Shown: positions 54,931 through 63,324, numbered from the stretch's first letter. The stretch is 64,000 bases of DNA from Candidatus Magnetominusculus xianensis (GCA_001541255.1 LNQR01000001.1:1-64000), one strand, 5' to 3'. Numbers and translations are program-made. Notes: generated from the letters alone by a model not told the origin.

Positions 54931-55099
54931 TCCCACATCCTTTTCTTGCCTCTTAGTCTCGGGCAGTCTCGGGTGAATAATACCCCGCTTATGCAAATCA
55001 CACAATCTCAGTAATTATAACATATTACTATTATGTTTAACAGATAAATTAAAGAAAAATACGACAGCGGGGCAGATTCCAGCGGCCAGTAAACCCTTT

Positions 55100-56398
55100 T
55101 TATCCGACGCGCTGCTGCTTGCGCGATACCTTGTCGTCGTACATGCGTTTGTCGGCCTCTTTAAGGGCAGATGGGATGTCTCCGGCGCTATAGGCCGTTG
55201 CCGTCCCCAGAGATATAGACACCGGCATGTTGCCGCTGTTCTTGTTATACTGCTCCTGATATATCCTTATACGACCAATTGATTTGGCAGCTAATTCCTC
55301 ATCAGTCATGTTGAGAATAATCAGGAATTCATCTCCACCCGTGCGCGCTACTACATCACTCCCACGAAACGCCATCTTCAGCACATCTGATGCCCCCCTG
55401 ATAAGTTGGTCACCTGCCTCATGTCCGATTGAGTCGTTAACACGTTTCAGGCCGTCAAGGTCTGCTACTATAAAGCTGACCGGAAACAGCGGGCCATTGG
55501 CTATACGTCCTAACTCATCATCGAAGTAAGCACGGTTATAAAGCCCTGTCATGGAGTCGTGCGTGCTTTCGTATTTTAGTTTTTCCTCTTCTCTTTTACG
55601 CTCTGTAATATCCCTGGATATGCCTACGAATTCTTTGATATTCCCATCAGTGCTGATAATAGCCGAGATGACCACCTCTACAGGGATTATCCTTCCATCC
55701 TTGCAAACCTGTTCAATTTCAATCCTCTCGGAAAAGCTGTCTAATGTGCCGGTCTCACTGTAGAACGAAAGTTTCTGCATCAGAATGTCCTGAACATATG
55801 CGTATGACTTCGGCGTCAGGGCCTGGGCAAATTTCTCATTGATGGCCTCATCGACCGTAAACCCTCTCAAAGATGCTATCGACGGGCTTACGTATGTAAA
55901 ACTATCCAGCGAGGCATCAAGCGTCCAGATTACGTCGCTTACACTTTCAGCAATCAGCCTGAATCGCTCCTCGCTCTGCTGCAGCTCTGCCGACATGAGC
56001 TGCAGCTCCATCATGTCTTCATTCAGACGCTCATACGCCTGTTCAAGCTCAGCACGTGACTCACCCAATGTTACCACCATGGTGTTAAAGGCCTCCGCAA
56101 ACTCCCCCATAAATTCAACACGCTGGGAGAAATCACCAAGGGCAATCTGCTTAGTCTGCCATGTAAGGTGTTTTAGGCTTGAGTGGAGTGCCTTCAGGCT
56201 GCCAACAACCGGCCCCATCCCAGCCTGCCCCATCGTTTGGCTGAGGTCACCACTGCTAAGTGCCAGGGTGAAATGCCTGATTGCATCCAGATAGCTGGTA
56301 AGTCTGGCAAGCTGCACAGCATAGTCTACATCCGGAGGTACAACCGGGATGCGGCCTTTGGAAAGCTGCTCAAGAATAGACGCAACTCGCTCGTCCAT
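55100..56398 (-). CDS. HAMP-like/PAS/GGDEF diguanylate cyclase
   Basis: The 432-residue cytoplasmic protein has an N-terminal helical region and a HAMP-like segment (about 60-125), a coiled coil, a PAS domain (about 145-275) and a GGDEF domain (about 285-425). The I-site RGSD lies exactly five residues before the intact GGDEF, predicting feedback-inhibited cyclic di-GMP synthesis. Its ATG overlaps the stop of the V4R gene (TGATG), so the V4R protein may supply the signal. Confidence 0.92.
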   Translation of the reverse strand: MDERVASILEQLSKGRIPVVPPDVDYAVQLARLTSYLDAIRHFTLALSSGDLSQTMGQAGMGPVVGSLKALHSSLKHLTWQTKQIALGDFSQRVEFMGEFAEAFNTMVVTLGESRAELEQAYERLNEDMMELQLMSAELQQSEERFRLIAESVSDVIWTLDASLDSFTYVSPSIASLRGFTVDEAINEKFAQALTPKSYAYVQDILMQKLSFYSETGTLDSFSERIEIEQVCKDGRIIPVEVVISAIISTDGNIKEFVGISRDITERKREEEKLKYESTHDSMTGLYNRAYFDDELGRIANGPLFPVSFIVADLDGLKRVNDSIGHEAGDQLIRGASDVLKMAFRGSDVVARTGGDEFLIILNMTDEELAAKSIGRIRIYQEQYNKNSGNMPVSISLGTATAYSAGDIPSALKEADKRMYDDKVSRKQQRVG

Positions 56399-56931
56399 CA
56401 GTCCTCATTAACAACTGCTGTGAAGCGGCAGGTGCGGTCCCCCGTACACCAGCAGTCAACCTCTTTTACCGTAAAAGACTTACCTGAAAAGCTCTTTAAA
56501 ATAGCGGCAAGAAATCCCTCATCAAAGGTGCATAACTCTACTCCTGTATCAGGCAGCCCTGAGCAGTCCAGGTCCTCTGCCACTGTTACTGTTATACGGC
56601 CATTGTCCAGGTCTGCCTCTTCCACGCGAAGGATACCAATGCCCATATCTTTCAATACGCTCTGAAGTTTCTTGATTAGCTCATTTACATCTCCCTGGGG
56701 CCCGATGAGATTGTCGTAAATCGCCTTGCCCGCCAGAAAACCAGCCTCATGAAACACTCTGTCTGCCTCATCAGCGCCGTAGCGCTCCTCAAGTACATCC
56801 CTAAAACTGTACTGCATCAGACGGTAGACCTCTACCCGCATATTATGACCAAGATTAGGACGTCCTAATTCTAAATCCCCAAGCAAATCCCAATTGAACT
56901 TGTACTTGCGATTAATAATGCCCTCCGGCAT
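56398..56931 (-). CDS. V4R-domain sensor protein
   Basis: The 177-residue protein has the V4R (4-vinyl-reductase-like) fold in its C-terminal two thirds, ending in VDCWCTGDRTCRF, where the CxC and Cys are typical metal or ligand sites. V4R modules bind small hydrophobic or tetrapyrrole ligands. AAGGAGG upstream of ATG 56931 fixes the start. A 13-bp tandem repeat lies just before. It is translationally coupled to the diguanylate cyclase, a pairing that suggests ligand-controlled c-di-GMP synthesis. Confidence 0.88.
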   Translation of the reverse strand: MPEGIINRKYKFNWDLLGDLELGRPNLGHNMRVEVYRLMQYSFRDVLEERYGADEADRVFHEAGFLAGKAIYDNLIGPQGDVNELIKKLQSVLKDMGIGILRVEEADLDNGRITVTVAEDLDCSGLPDTGVELCTFDEGFLAAILKSFSGKSFTVKEVDCWCTGDRTCRFTAVVNED

Positions 56932-56944
56932 ATACCACTCCTCC

Positions 56945-56970
56945 TTTGTGTTTGGTCTTTGTGTTTGGTC
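56945..56970. repeat. 13-bp perfect tandem duplication
   Basis: TTTGTGTTTGGTC is repeated exactly in tandem in the leader of the V4R gene, next to its ribosome-binding site. Confidence 0.9.
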
Positions 56971-57077
56971 ACTCTGGTGTCTCGCACACACCGCATGTCA
57001 TCTTACCAACTGCTTGCAATAGTAACATATCTCACTTTATTGATGCAATACCTGGTGCATCATAAATAAATTGGCGC

Positions 57078-57989
57078 TTACTGTACTACCGCACTCATGC
57101 ACTTATAGGCGAGTTCTTTAATGGCTACTGAAAACGGTGACATTGGTTCGCTGAGAATTGCAGGTTTTGTCTTGAATAACGCGCGTTTTACGGCTTCGTC
57201 TGCTGGCAGTGTTATCATGACCTTTGCGTTTAAGTTTGTGTACTGCTTTACAAGGTTTTGGATTACCATGCCCGTGCTAACATCCCGCGCAGATTGAACC
57301 ATGTTGATAATAAAACTGGGGGTGAAGCGCGCAATTTTATTACGGGCAGATTCCACAGCCTTTTCGTCTATTTTTTCTGCCTCTTTGAGGAACTTTTCTA
57401 TAGTGTTTAAATGGGGATTTGCATCGACATCCTTTGCCTTGTCTATGAGTTCTGTGAACTGGTCGGCATATGTCTCCTTAAAATGAAATGTCAACAGCCT
57501 GAATATCGCTGTTTTAATAAAACCATATGCCTTCATCAATGATGTCACCTCGGGGGTGGTCACCAAAAGCCCGATTTGAGCTATGAACATAAAATCTACT
57601 ACGTTGTAGGCCGAACCCGCAGATAAATCCAGAATCACTACATCGCAGTCAAGTTTTGAAATGTGTCCTATCAGCTTGAGCTTCTGCTGGAATGGCATAT
57701 TGGCTATATCGGGGATTTTAGAGCCTCCGCAGATGAGCTTTAAGTTCGGTATATCTGTTTCGATGAGCGCCTTATCAAGGGTTTTTATATGTTTAAGGAC
57801 AAAATCGTCAAGGGAATAATCGTAACTCCTTACCCCCAGGATAACATGCAGATTTGCTCCACCCAGGTCAAGGTCAACGGCAATTGTCTTCTTGCCAGTG
57901 GCGGCTATAGCGATGGCAAGGTTGGCAGATATGGTGCTTTTTCCAACGCCCCCTTTTGGCCCTACTATGGCAATAACTTTCTTTGGCAT
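57078..57989 (-). CDS. MinD/ParA-type ATPase
   Basis: The 303-residue P-loop ATPase has the deviant Walker A GPKGGVGKST at 10-19, switch I DLDLGGANLHVILG and switch II VVILDLSAGSAYNVVDF. A helical insertion (about 185-225) and a C-terminal region without an obvious MinD amphipathic tail follow. FlhG, MinD and ParA are relatives; it positions or partitions a cellular structure. It is the last gene of an apparent operon with a receiver-like protein and an actin-like ATPase, and not with flagellar or par genes, so its cargo may be the actin-like filament. Confidence 0.88.
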   Translation of the reverse strand: MPKKVIAIVGPKGGVGKSTISANLAIAIAATGKKTIAVDLDLGGANLHVILGVRSYDYSLDDFVLKHIKTLDKALIETDIPNLKLICGGSKIPDIANMPFQQKLKLIGHISKLDCDVVILDLSAGSAYNVVDFMFIAQIGLLVTTPEVTSLMKAYGFIKTAIFRLLTFHFKETYADQFTELIDKAKDVDANPHLNTIEKFLKEAEKIDEKAVESARNKIARFTPSFIINMVQSARDVSTGMVIQNLVKQYTNLNAKVMITLPADEAVKRALFKTKPAILSEPMSPFSVAIKELAYKCMSAVVQ

Positions 57990-58016
57990 GTTATACGCTC
58001 CTGTCCATAATGTATT

Positions 58017-58535
58017 TCACTTTATATTGAGAAATCCTATAAGATTATCCAGCAGGACATCTGACTCAGATTGCCTTTTCTGCCCGGCAGCGGTATCGGT
58101 AAGGAGCATTTTAACTTTTGAGGCTATCAGCACAGGGTCAAACGGGGTATCCATACACCAGTCACTTACCACATCTTTTAAAATCGACGAATCCCTGCTC
58201 TCTGAGTTCCCTATAGCTAATACTTTAAATAGCAGCGCCTGCGCAAATAAATGTACACAGGAATTCCTGAATTTATCCAGTTCCCCTTGAAAATATCCCT
58301 TTGTATCCAGTACCACAACTGCTGGCTTATCCCTGGTAATCGTCTCTGTTGTATAGAGCAAATTCTTAAGCAGTATAGGCTCATGCTGTCCGCTGCTATG
58401 GTATGCAACTGGATATGTCGCGCCTGACGGCGTACCGCCTGTTGACACGGGAACATCAACCCATTTCTCAAGTGCCTTCTGTATCATGCTTCCTCTAATA
58501 GTATCGGCTGAAAAAACTACTATCTTAAGAGGCAT
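58017..58535 (-). CDS. receiver-like protein of unknown function
   Basis: The 172-residue product begins PLKIVVFSADTIRGSMIQKALEKW and has KPAVVVLDTKGYF and FKVLAIGNSES followed by a PFDPVLIASKVKMLLTD tail, the alternating beta/alpha pattern of receiver domains. The acidic pair at the first strand is missing and only one Asp lies at the expected phospho-site, so phosphorylation is doubtful. It is sandwiched between the actin-like and MinD-like genes, with gaps of about 20-27 bp, and may link the two. It is too diverged to name. Confidence 0.6.
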   Translation of the reverse strand: MPLKIVVFSADTIRGSMIQKALEKWVDVPVSTGGTPSGATYPVAYHSSGQHEPILLKNLLYTTETITRDKPAVVVLDTKGYFQGELDKFRNSCVHLFAQALLFKVLAIGNSESRDSSILKDVVSDWCMDTPFDPVLIASKVKMLLTDTAAGQKRQSESDVLLDNLIGFLNIK

Positions 58536-58557
58536 TTTTACCGTTGACAGCCCTGTG

Positions 58558-59814
58558 TTAACGAGACTCTGCCATGGCCATTACCAATGCACCTTTGGCT
58601 GTGGCATTAAGTGGTTCTCTTGCTACCCTGATTGAGGATATCTCAATCGGCAGCCTGATAGCATTGAGGGCCTTCTCAAATTTTTCCTTACAACCTTTCG
58701 GCATGGATGTGCCGCCGCTTAACACTATTGGAATTGGTTCGATGATCTTTGGGATATGATCAGAGGATGTTATCACATCCTGAATACTCCTTACGAGGTG
58801 ATTGATAAGGTCGTTATAATAGAGGTGCATGGTCAGCTCCAGCTTGTTTTTAGGCAATACGGAGAGGTCCAAAGACTCTTCTTTGATGACCTTTATCTTC
58901 GTGGCAGGCTCACCTACCTCAAGGCTAGACATCTCATCGATATAATCCCCACCCTTCTGAATACTGTACGTGATTACCGGTACAGACAAATATGACAGAC
59001 ACACATTACACATACCACCGCCCATGCTTATCCCAATGCCGGTGAAGTTTTCATCCGCCAGCTCGGACATCACCACAGCGAGGCCCTCGTTTATTGAAAC
59101 AGGCGTGTAACCAAGCGTCTCCAGATACATCTTGATTATTGATTCATGCCCGGTAATGATTACTTCCTTTTCTATCGGCTGACCGGGGATGCTGAAACAT
59201 ATTATTTCACCAAACTTCTTAGGTTTTTGAATCAGGGTGTTGATTATAGACTGTATGACGATAACAGCCTCGTCTTCACGCGGGCTTAGGAGACCTTTCT
59301 CCATCGATTTTCTCGTGTTGGAGTTAAACATATTGGCAAAGCCCTCAGCTGAGTAGCCGATTATATAGTAGCGCTTGTTATGTTCGAAAAACATGACATT
59401 GTTTTGTGTGAGTATCTGCTTGGTGAATTTGGACTGAGGTATTGTAAAAAACGCATTGAGCTGCTTAACCATTTGTATCTTATTGCCCTTGTTCTGAGCC
59501 ATGACTATGTTGCTTGTGCCAACGTCAAGTCCTACCGGACCCCATGGGCTTTCAGGTTCACCACCTACCCCCATCTCATGTGTAACAGTGGGTTTCTGGG
59601 CTGCCCTTACTGCTGATTCTATTTGCTGGTCTGAGACACTTGGCGGAGCTGGAGATGACTCCACGCGTGGAAGCTCAAATCTTATCGTATCGGGAGGCCT
59701 GCTTTGAGCTGGGGCTGCAACTACGTCAGCAGGCGGCGCGGGCGGAGTTTCAATCTCAGTAAGTCGCTGCTTTAACTTCTCTATCTCTTTTTGATAATCG
59801 CTTGCTTCTGCCAT
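58558..59814 (-). CDS. atypical actin-like ATPase with N-terminal coiled coil
   Basis: The 418-residue protein has a short coiled coil (about 8-22), a Pro-rich linker to about 90, then an actin/MreB/FtsA-fold domain. Phosphate-1 is VGLDVGTSN (94-102) and the adenosine motif is PIVLSGGTSMPKG (362-374). In phosphate-2 (261-270) the canonical catalytic Asp and Thr are replaced: ISMGGGMCNV. It should polymerise or bind nucleotide, but hydrolysis may be weak. It leads a trio with the receiver-like and MinD-like genes. Similar actin-like proteins occur in magnetosome clusters (MamK, Mad28), but orthology cannot be judged here. Confidence 0.85.
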   Translation of the reverse strand: MAEASDYQKEIEKLKQRLTEIETPPAPPADVVAAPAQSRPPDTIRFELPRVESSPAPPSVSDQQIESAVRAAQKPTVTHEMGVGGEPESPWGPVGLDVGTSNIVMAQNKGNKIQMVKQLNAFFTIPQSKFTKQILTQNNVMFFEHNKRYYIIGYSAEGFANMFNSNTRKSMEKGLLSPREDEAVIVIQSIINTLIQKPKKFGEIICFSIPGQPIEKEVIITGHESIIKMYLETLGYTPVSINEGLAVVMSELADENFTGIGISMGGGMCNVCLSYLSVPVITYSIQKGGDYIDEMSSLEVGEPATKIKVIKEESLDLSVLPKNKLELTMHLYYNDLINHLVRSIQDVITSSDHIPKIIEPIPIVLSGGTSMPKGCKEKFEKALNAIRLPIEISSIRVAREPLNATAKGALVMAMAESR

Positions 59815-59905
59815 ATTAATCCTCCATATTTTAGTATATCTCTATTCATCTCTATTTGTTCAGTTGCATTAAGTCGAAACTTGTGTTATCTTAAACGTGC
59901 AGTAG

Positions 59906-59935
59906 ATATTAATGCTATTTTACCTGTGTTGTCAA
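59906..59935 (-). promoter_or_regulatory. promoter of the actin-like gene trio
   Basis: On the minus strand TTGACA (59930-59935) is followed after 18 bp by TAATAT (59906-59911), about 90 bp upstream of the actin-like start. The 7-bp inverted repeat ATTTTAC/GTAAAAT (about 59917-59942) overlaps the -35 and could bind a regulator. The same TATTTTACTTGACA string is present at the SQR promoter. Confidence 0.5.
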
Positions 59936-59977
59936 GTAAAATATTTAAAATGTAAGGTAAGTTATTAAGCTAATACT

Positions 59978-61996
59978 GTGAAAAAAAACGATATGAAAGA
60001 GACCCTCGGCAGCGCTGAGAAGTCCCACAGCCATCAGATGCCGCTAGCCCCAGTTGCAGCGGAACTTCCCACTCCAAGGAAAGTATCCCAAAAAGTAATT
60101 GTCACCGGCCTGCCAAACAGCGGCAAGAGCCAGATATTTAACAACCTCACAGGTGAATACTCAATAGTTGCCAACTACCCCCTATCGACCGTATGCGTAA
60201 AACAAGGGCAATTCCGCATGGGCGATGAACAATATGAGGTCTATGACACGCCCGGGCTTTACTGCCTGTTCATCCATTCGGAGGACGAACTCGTAGTGCG
60301 TGACTTGATATTTCAGGAAAAACCTGATGTGTTACTTTTATGTATCGATGCAAACCTGCTTAAACAATCGCTTGCCCTGGCCGCCGACCTCATAGAGCTT
60401 CAAATCCCAATGGTAATAGCGATAAACGCCATAGATGAGACCGCAAGAAAGGGTCTGTGGATAGACTCCGCCACGCTGTCTCAAATCACCGGAGTTCCAG
60501 TGGTTGAGTCTATCGCTATAAAGGGAATCGGCACGAACAAGCTCAAAAGCGCGATTCAAAAGGCACGCGTTGGGAGCCTTTCAATTCACTACGGCGATAT
60601 TATGACAAGGGGCATCTCCACTGTGGAATCTCTTCTGCCTGAGGCACTTCCATATAAGCATAAAACGTCTATGTTAGCGCTGCTTAACGACCCTTTTCTG
60701 GATAACTACTTAATAGATAATGTCCCCGAAGAACAGCTCCAAAAGATACAAGACACTGTAGACGAGATTCAGGACTATTTTAAGGGTAATCTTGCCAGAA
60801 CCATAAATCATAAACGGGCAGAATGGGTAGATTCCGTAACAGAAAAGATAATCAGAAGGCAGGTGGCATTTGCAGGAAGGGTATCTGAGACGATTGCCCG
60901 GATGTGCCGGTCAGTAGTTTTTGGCGTGCCGATTCTTATGGGCATTATAGTTATCACATATTTTTTGGTTGTAAACGTAGCCGACTGGCTGTCTAAACGA
61001 CTGGATGCTATTCTTTGGGCACCGGTGCAGGAATACCTGAATGCGCTTATTCCATATCCATTTTGGAATGAATTCTTTATAGGCCAATACGGGGTGCTAA
61101 CGCTTGGTGTTGCGGGGGCAATATTAACAGTGCTGCCTATACTTTCGGTATATTTTATTTTATATAACATACTGGAGGACGTGGGATATATACCGAATCT
61201 AAGTGTCCTGTCAAGGCGCGTATTCGATAAAATAGGCTTGAGCGGGGCGTCGATTATGCCAATGGTGCTGGGGTTTGGGTGCAAGACAATGGCCACGCTT
61301 ACCGCAAAGACGTTGACATCGCCGAAGGAAAGGTATATTACCACCTTCTTAATAGCGTTTGCCCTGCCCTGCGCCCCGCAGATTGGGCTTAATATGAGTC
61401 TTTTGGGCAAAGTAGGGATAACGGCCTTTATCATAACCTTCTCCGTGCTTGCCACCATAGAGGCAGTAACCGGTCTCATCCTGAATAAAATTATCAAAGA
61501 GGACGACAAGAACTGTTTTATACAGGCGCTGCCAGCAATCAGAATGCCGAACCTGAAGGCCGTTATTAAGAAGACCTACTACCGTCTGTTCTGGTTTTTA
61601 GAGGAGGCGCTGCCAGCGTTTATGTATGCCGCCATTGCCATGTTTACGCTGGATAAGACAGGGTTATTAAAGGCTTCTAAGGTATTTCTTCAACCTGTAG
61701 TTGAAAGATTTATGGGGCTGCCAACTGAGATGGTAGACGCCCTTATTCTGGTAATCGCAAGGCGGGAGGCCGCCGCTAGTGTGATAATAAAGATGTCTGA
61801 AAACGGACACTTAAATTATGTTCAGAGCATCGTAGCCGTTGTCCTGACCACGATGTTTGTACCATGCATGGCCCATATAGGGATAATCGTAAAACAGCAG
61901 GGATGGAAGTCCACAGTATTTATGGTATTTACGATGACGATTACATCAGTGATTATTGCTGGGATTTTGAACAAACTATTACTATTATTTTTCTGA
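59978..61996 (+). CDS. feoB: FeoB-type ferrous iron transporter, divergent
   Basis: The 672-residue protein has an N-terminal GTPase (G1 GLPNSGKS 44-51, G3 DTPG 90-93, G4 NAID 150-153) and a C-terminal permease with about 8-10 membrane segments. The gate regions are unusual: GFGCKTMATLTAKTL and FALPCAPQIG in place of the usual GFGCN-P-type and SCGARLP sequences. It is thus a FeoB variant, with Fe2+ as the likely but untested substrate. A 40-residue N-terminal extension precedes the GTPase. It starts at GTG 59978 or ATG 59993, neither with a clear ribosome-binding site. It is followed by the FeoA-DtxR regulator. Confidence 0.87.
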   Translation: MKKNDMKETLGSAEKSHSHQMPLAPVAAELPTPRKVSQKVIVTGLPNSGKSQIFNNLTGEYSIVANYPLSTVCVKQGQFRMGDEQYEVYDTPGLYCLFIHSEDELVVRDLIFQEKPDVLLLCIDANLLKQSLALAADLIELQIPMVIAINAIDETARKGLWIDSATLSQITGVPVVESIAIKGIGTNKLKSAIQKARVGSLSIHYGDIMTRGISTVESLLPEALPYKHKTSMLALLNDPFLDNYLIDNVPEEQLQKIQDTVDEIQDYFKGNLARTINHKRAEWVDSVTEKIIRRQVAFAGRVSETIARMCRSVVFGVPILMGIIVITYFLVVNVADWLSKRLDAILWAPVQEYLNALIPYPFWNEFFIGQYGVLTLGVAGAILTVLPILSVYFILYNILEDVGYIPNLSVLSRRVFDKIGLSGASIMPMVLGFGCKTMATLTAKTLTSPKERYITTFLIAFALPCAPQIGLNMSLLGKVGITAFIITFSVLATIEAVTGLILNKIIKEDDKNCFIQALPAIRMPNLKAVIKKTYYRLFWFLEEALPAFMYAAIAMFTLDKTGLLKASKVFLQPVVERFMGLPTEMVDALILVIARREAAASVIIKMSENGHLNYVQSIVAVVLTTMFVPCMAHIGIIVKQQGWKSTVFMVFTMTITSVIIAGILNKLLLLFF

Positions 61997-62016
61997 TTTA
62001 TTCGGCTTTATTCGGC
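61997..62016. repeat. 10-bp perfect tandem duplication
   Basis: TTTATTCGGC occurs twice in tandem, overlapping the feoB stop codon region, and is followed by a similar CCCTTCGG. Confidence 0.85.
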
Positions 62017-62057
62017 GCCCTTCGGGGTGTGATCAACAAACAGGAGGTATCAGTTAA

Positions 62058-62804
62058 ATGAAAAATTCAGTGGAGATAGATGAGTACCTTGAGGCCCTAT
62101 GGCATATGAAAGAGGACGCTAAGACCTCGATAACCGAATTGAAGGCTGAAATAGGGGATAATTTCAGCAAGGAGATATTCTACGAATGTCTTAACGACAA
62201 CCTTGCAGCGGTATCTGATGACGATAAAACAGTAACGCTTACAACAAAAGGCGAGGAGCGCGCCAGACGCATAATCCGCGCCCACAGGCTTGCCGAAAGG
62301 CTGTTGTTTGACGTGATGGGAATGAGTAAAAACATTGAGGAGGGCGCTTGTGAGTTTGAACACATGGTTACGCCAGCCCTTGTTGACAGCATTTGCACAA
62401 TGCTTGGACACCCGAAGGAAAGTCCGCAGGGCCTGCCGATTCCACCCGGTGAGTGTTGTGAAAATGCCACCACTACAATAGAAAGCTCAGTCATACACCT
62501 CACTGAGCTGGAGATAGGACAAACCGCGCGCGTGGCATACGTAAACTGCAGAAAGGACCATGAGCTTCACAGATTAAACGGCCTTCAGATAAGACCCGGC
62601 GTATACATAAAACTCCACCAGACATATCCATCGTTTGTCATCGAGTGCGAAGGGTCTAATATCGCCTTAGATGATGAGATTGCCAATAACATCTGCGTGT
62701 GGCGCGAAAAGAAATATATGTCAAAGACTAATGACGCAGTGAAAAAACGCTCTATCTTCGGACGAGGCATAGGGATATTCAAAAAGTGTAGAAATGTCAA
62801 CTGA
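62058..62804 (+). CDS. DtxR-type metalloregulator fused to FeoA domain
   Basis: The 248-residue protein has an N-terminal winged-helix-like part starting EIDEYLEALWHMKE and a metal-binding/dimerisation part with RAHRLAERLLFDVMG, EEGACEFEH and MLGHPKESPQGLPIPPGECC. A FeoA (SH3-like) domain follows (about 155-220). The helix-turn-helix region is shorter and weaker than in DtxR. It probably senses Fe2+ and controls feoB, or assists FeoB directly. A C-terminal tail of about 30 residues rich in Lys and Arg ends in the sequence that is repeated at 63367. AGGAGGT precedes ATG 62058. Confidence 0.85.
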   Translation: MKNSVEIDEYLEALWHMKEDAKTSITELKAEIGDNFSKEIFYECLNDNLAAVSDDDKTVTLTTKGEERARRIIRAHRLAERLLFDVMGMSKNIEEGACEFEHMVTPALVDSICTMLGHPKESPQGLPIPPGECCENATTTIESSVIHLTELEIGQTARVAYVNCRKDHELHRLNGLQIRPGVYIKLHQTYPSFVIECEGSNIALDDEIANNICVWREKKYMSKTNDAVKKRSIFGRGIGIFKKCRNVN

Positions 62805-62806
62805 GA
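62765..62806 (+). repeat. direct repeat flanking the hicBA module, left copy
   Basis: AGGCATAGGGATATTCA (62765-62781), nine extra bases, and GAAATGTCAACTGAGA (62791-62806) span the end of the DtxR-FeoA gene. The same two blocks recur, joined, at 63367-63399, about 600 bp away beyond hicA. Confidence 0.9.
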
Positions 62807-62872
62807 GAACTAATACTCCAGCGCTTTAACACACGACAAAATGTTAAATTTTCTCAAAACAGGAGGCATATG

Positions 62873-63097
62873 ATGAGCGCTTATAAGTTTTCAGTGATAA
62901 CGGAAAAGAATGGCGAAGGCTATTTTGCTTTCTGTCCAGAGCTTCAGGGATGCTATACACAGGGGGATTCTTATGAAGAGGTTATGGAAAATATCAAAGA
63001 TGCAATTCGTCTCCACATTGAAGATAGAGTGGAAAACGGGGAAGAAATTCCACAGCCTGATTCAGTGAGTCTAACCCTGATGGAAATCGCAGTATGA
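62873..63097 (+). CDS. hicB: HicB antitoxin
   Basis: The 74-residue protein shows the HicB fold (KFSVITEKNGEGYFAFCPELQGCYTQGD, EEVMENIKDAIRLHIEDRVENGEEIP) and no extra DNA-binding domain. It should neutralise the HicA next to it. AGGAGG suits ATG 62873 better than ATG 62870. Its stop overlaps hicA (ATGA). The order hicB-hicA is the reverse of the E. coli hicAB order. Confidence 0.92.
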   Translation: MSAYKFSVITEKNGEGYFAFCPELQGCYTQGDSYEEVMENIKDAIRLHIEDRVENGEEIPQPDSVSLTLMEIAV

Positions 63098-63324
63098 GTG
63101 AGAAACTTCCAAGAGTGACCGCCGCTGATATAATCAAAATATTAGAAATGGTTGGATTTGTCTTTTCGAGACAAAGCGGAAGTCACAAAATATTTAAGAA
63201 TAAGGAAGGAAGGAGGACAACCGTCCCTTATCATTCAGGAAAAATCCTGAATCCGAAAACTTTATCAAGCATTCTCAGGGATGCTGATCTAACCGTTGAG
63301 AAATTCAAAGACCTATTGAGATAA
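63094..63324 (+). CDS. hicA: HicA mRNA interferase toxin
   Basis: The 76-residue protein is a dsRBD-like HicA: VTAADIIKILEMVGFVFSRQSGSHKIF with catalytic His31, then RRTTVPYHSGKILNPKTLSSILRDADLT. It degrades mRNA when free of HicB. It is coupled to hicB by an ATGA overlap. The next 166 bp contain the right copy of the direct repeat and no gene. Confidence 0.93.
   Translation: MSEKLPRVTAADIIKILEMVGFVFSRQSGSHKIFKNKEGRRTTVPYHSGKILNPKTLSSILRDADLTVEKFKDLLR

Noticed and set aside
57078-62804. Calling this region a magnetosome gene island
   Set aside because: The actin-like, MinD-like and FeoB genes are suggestive, but no mamA, B, E, I, M, P or Q homologue is in the window, so the claim is not supported.
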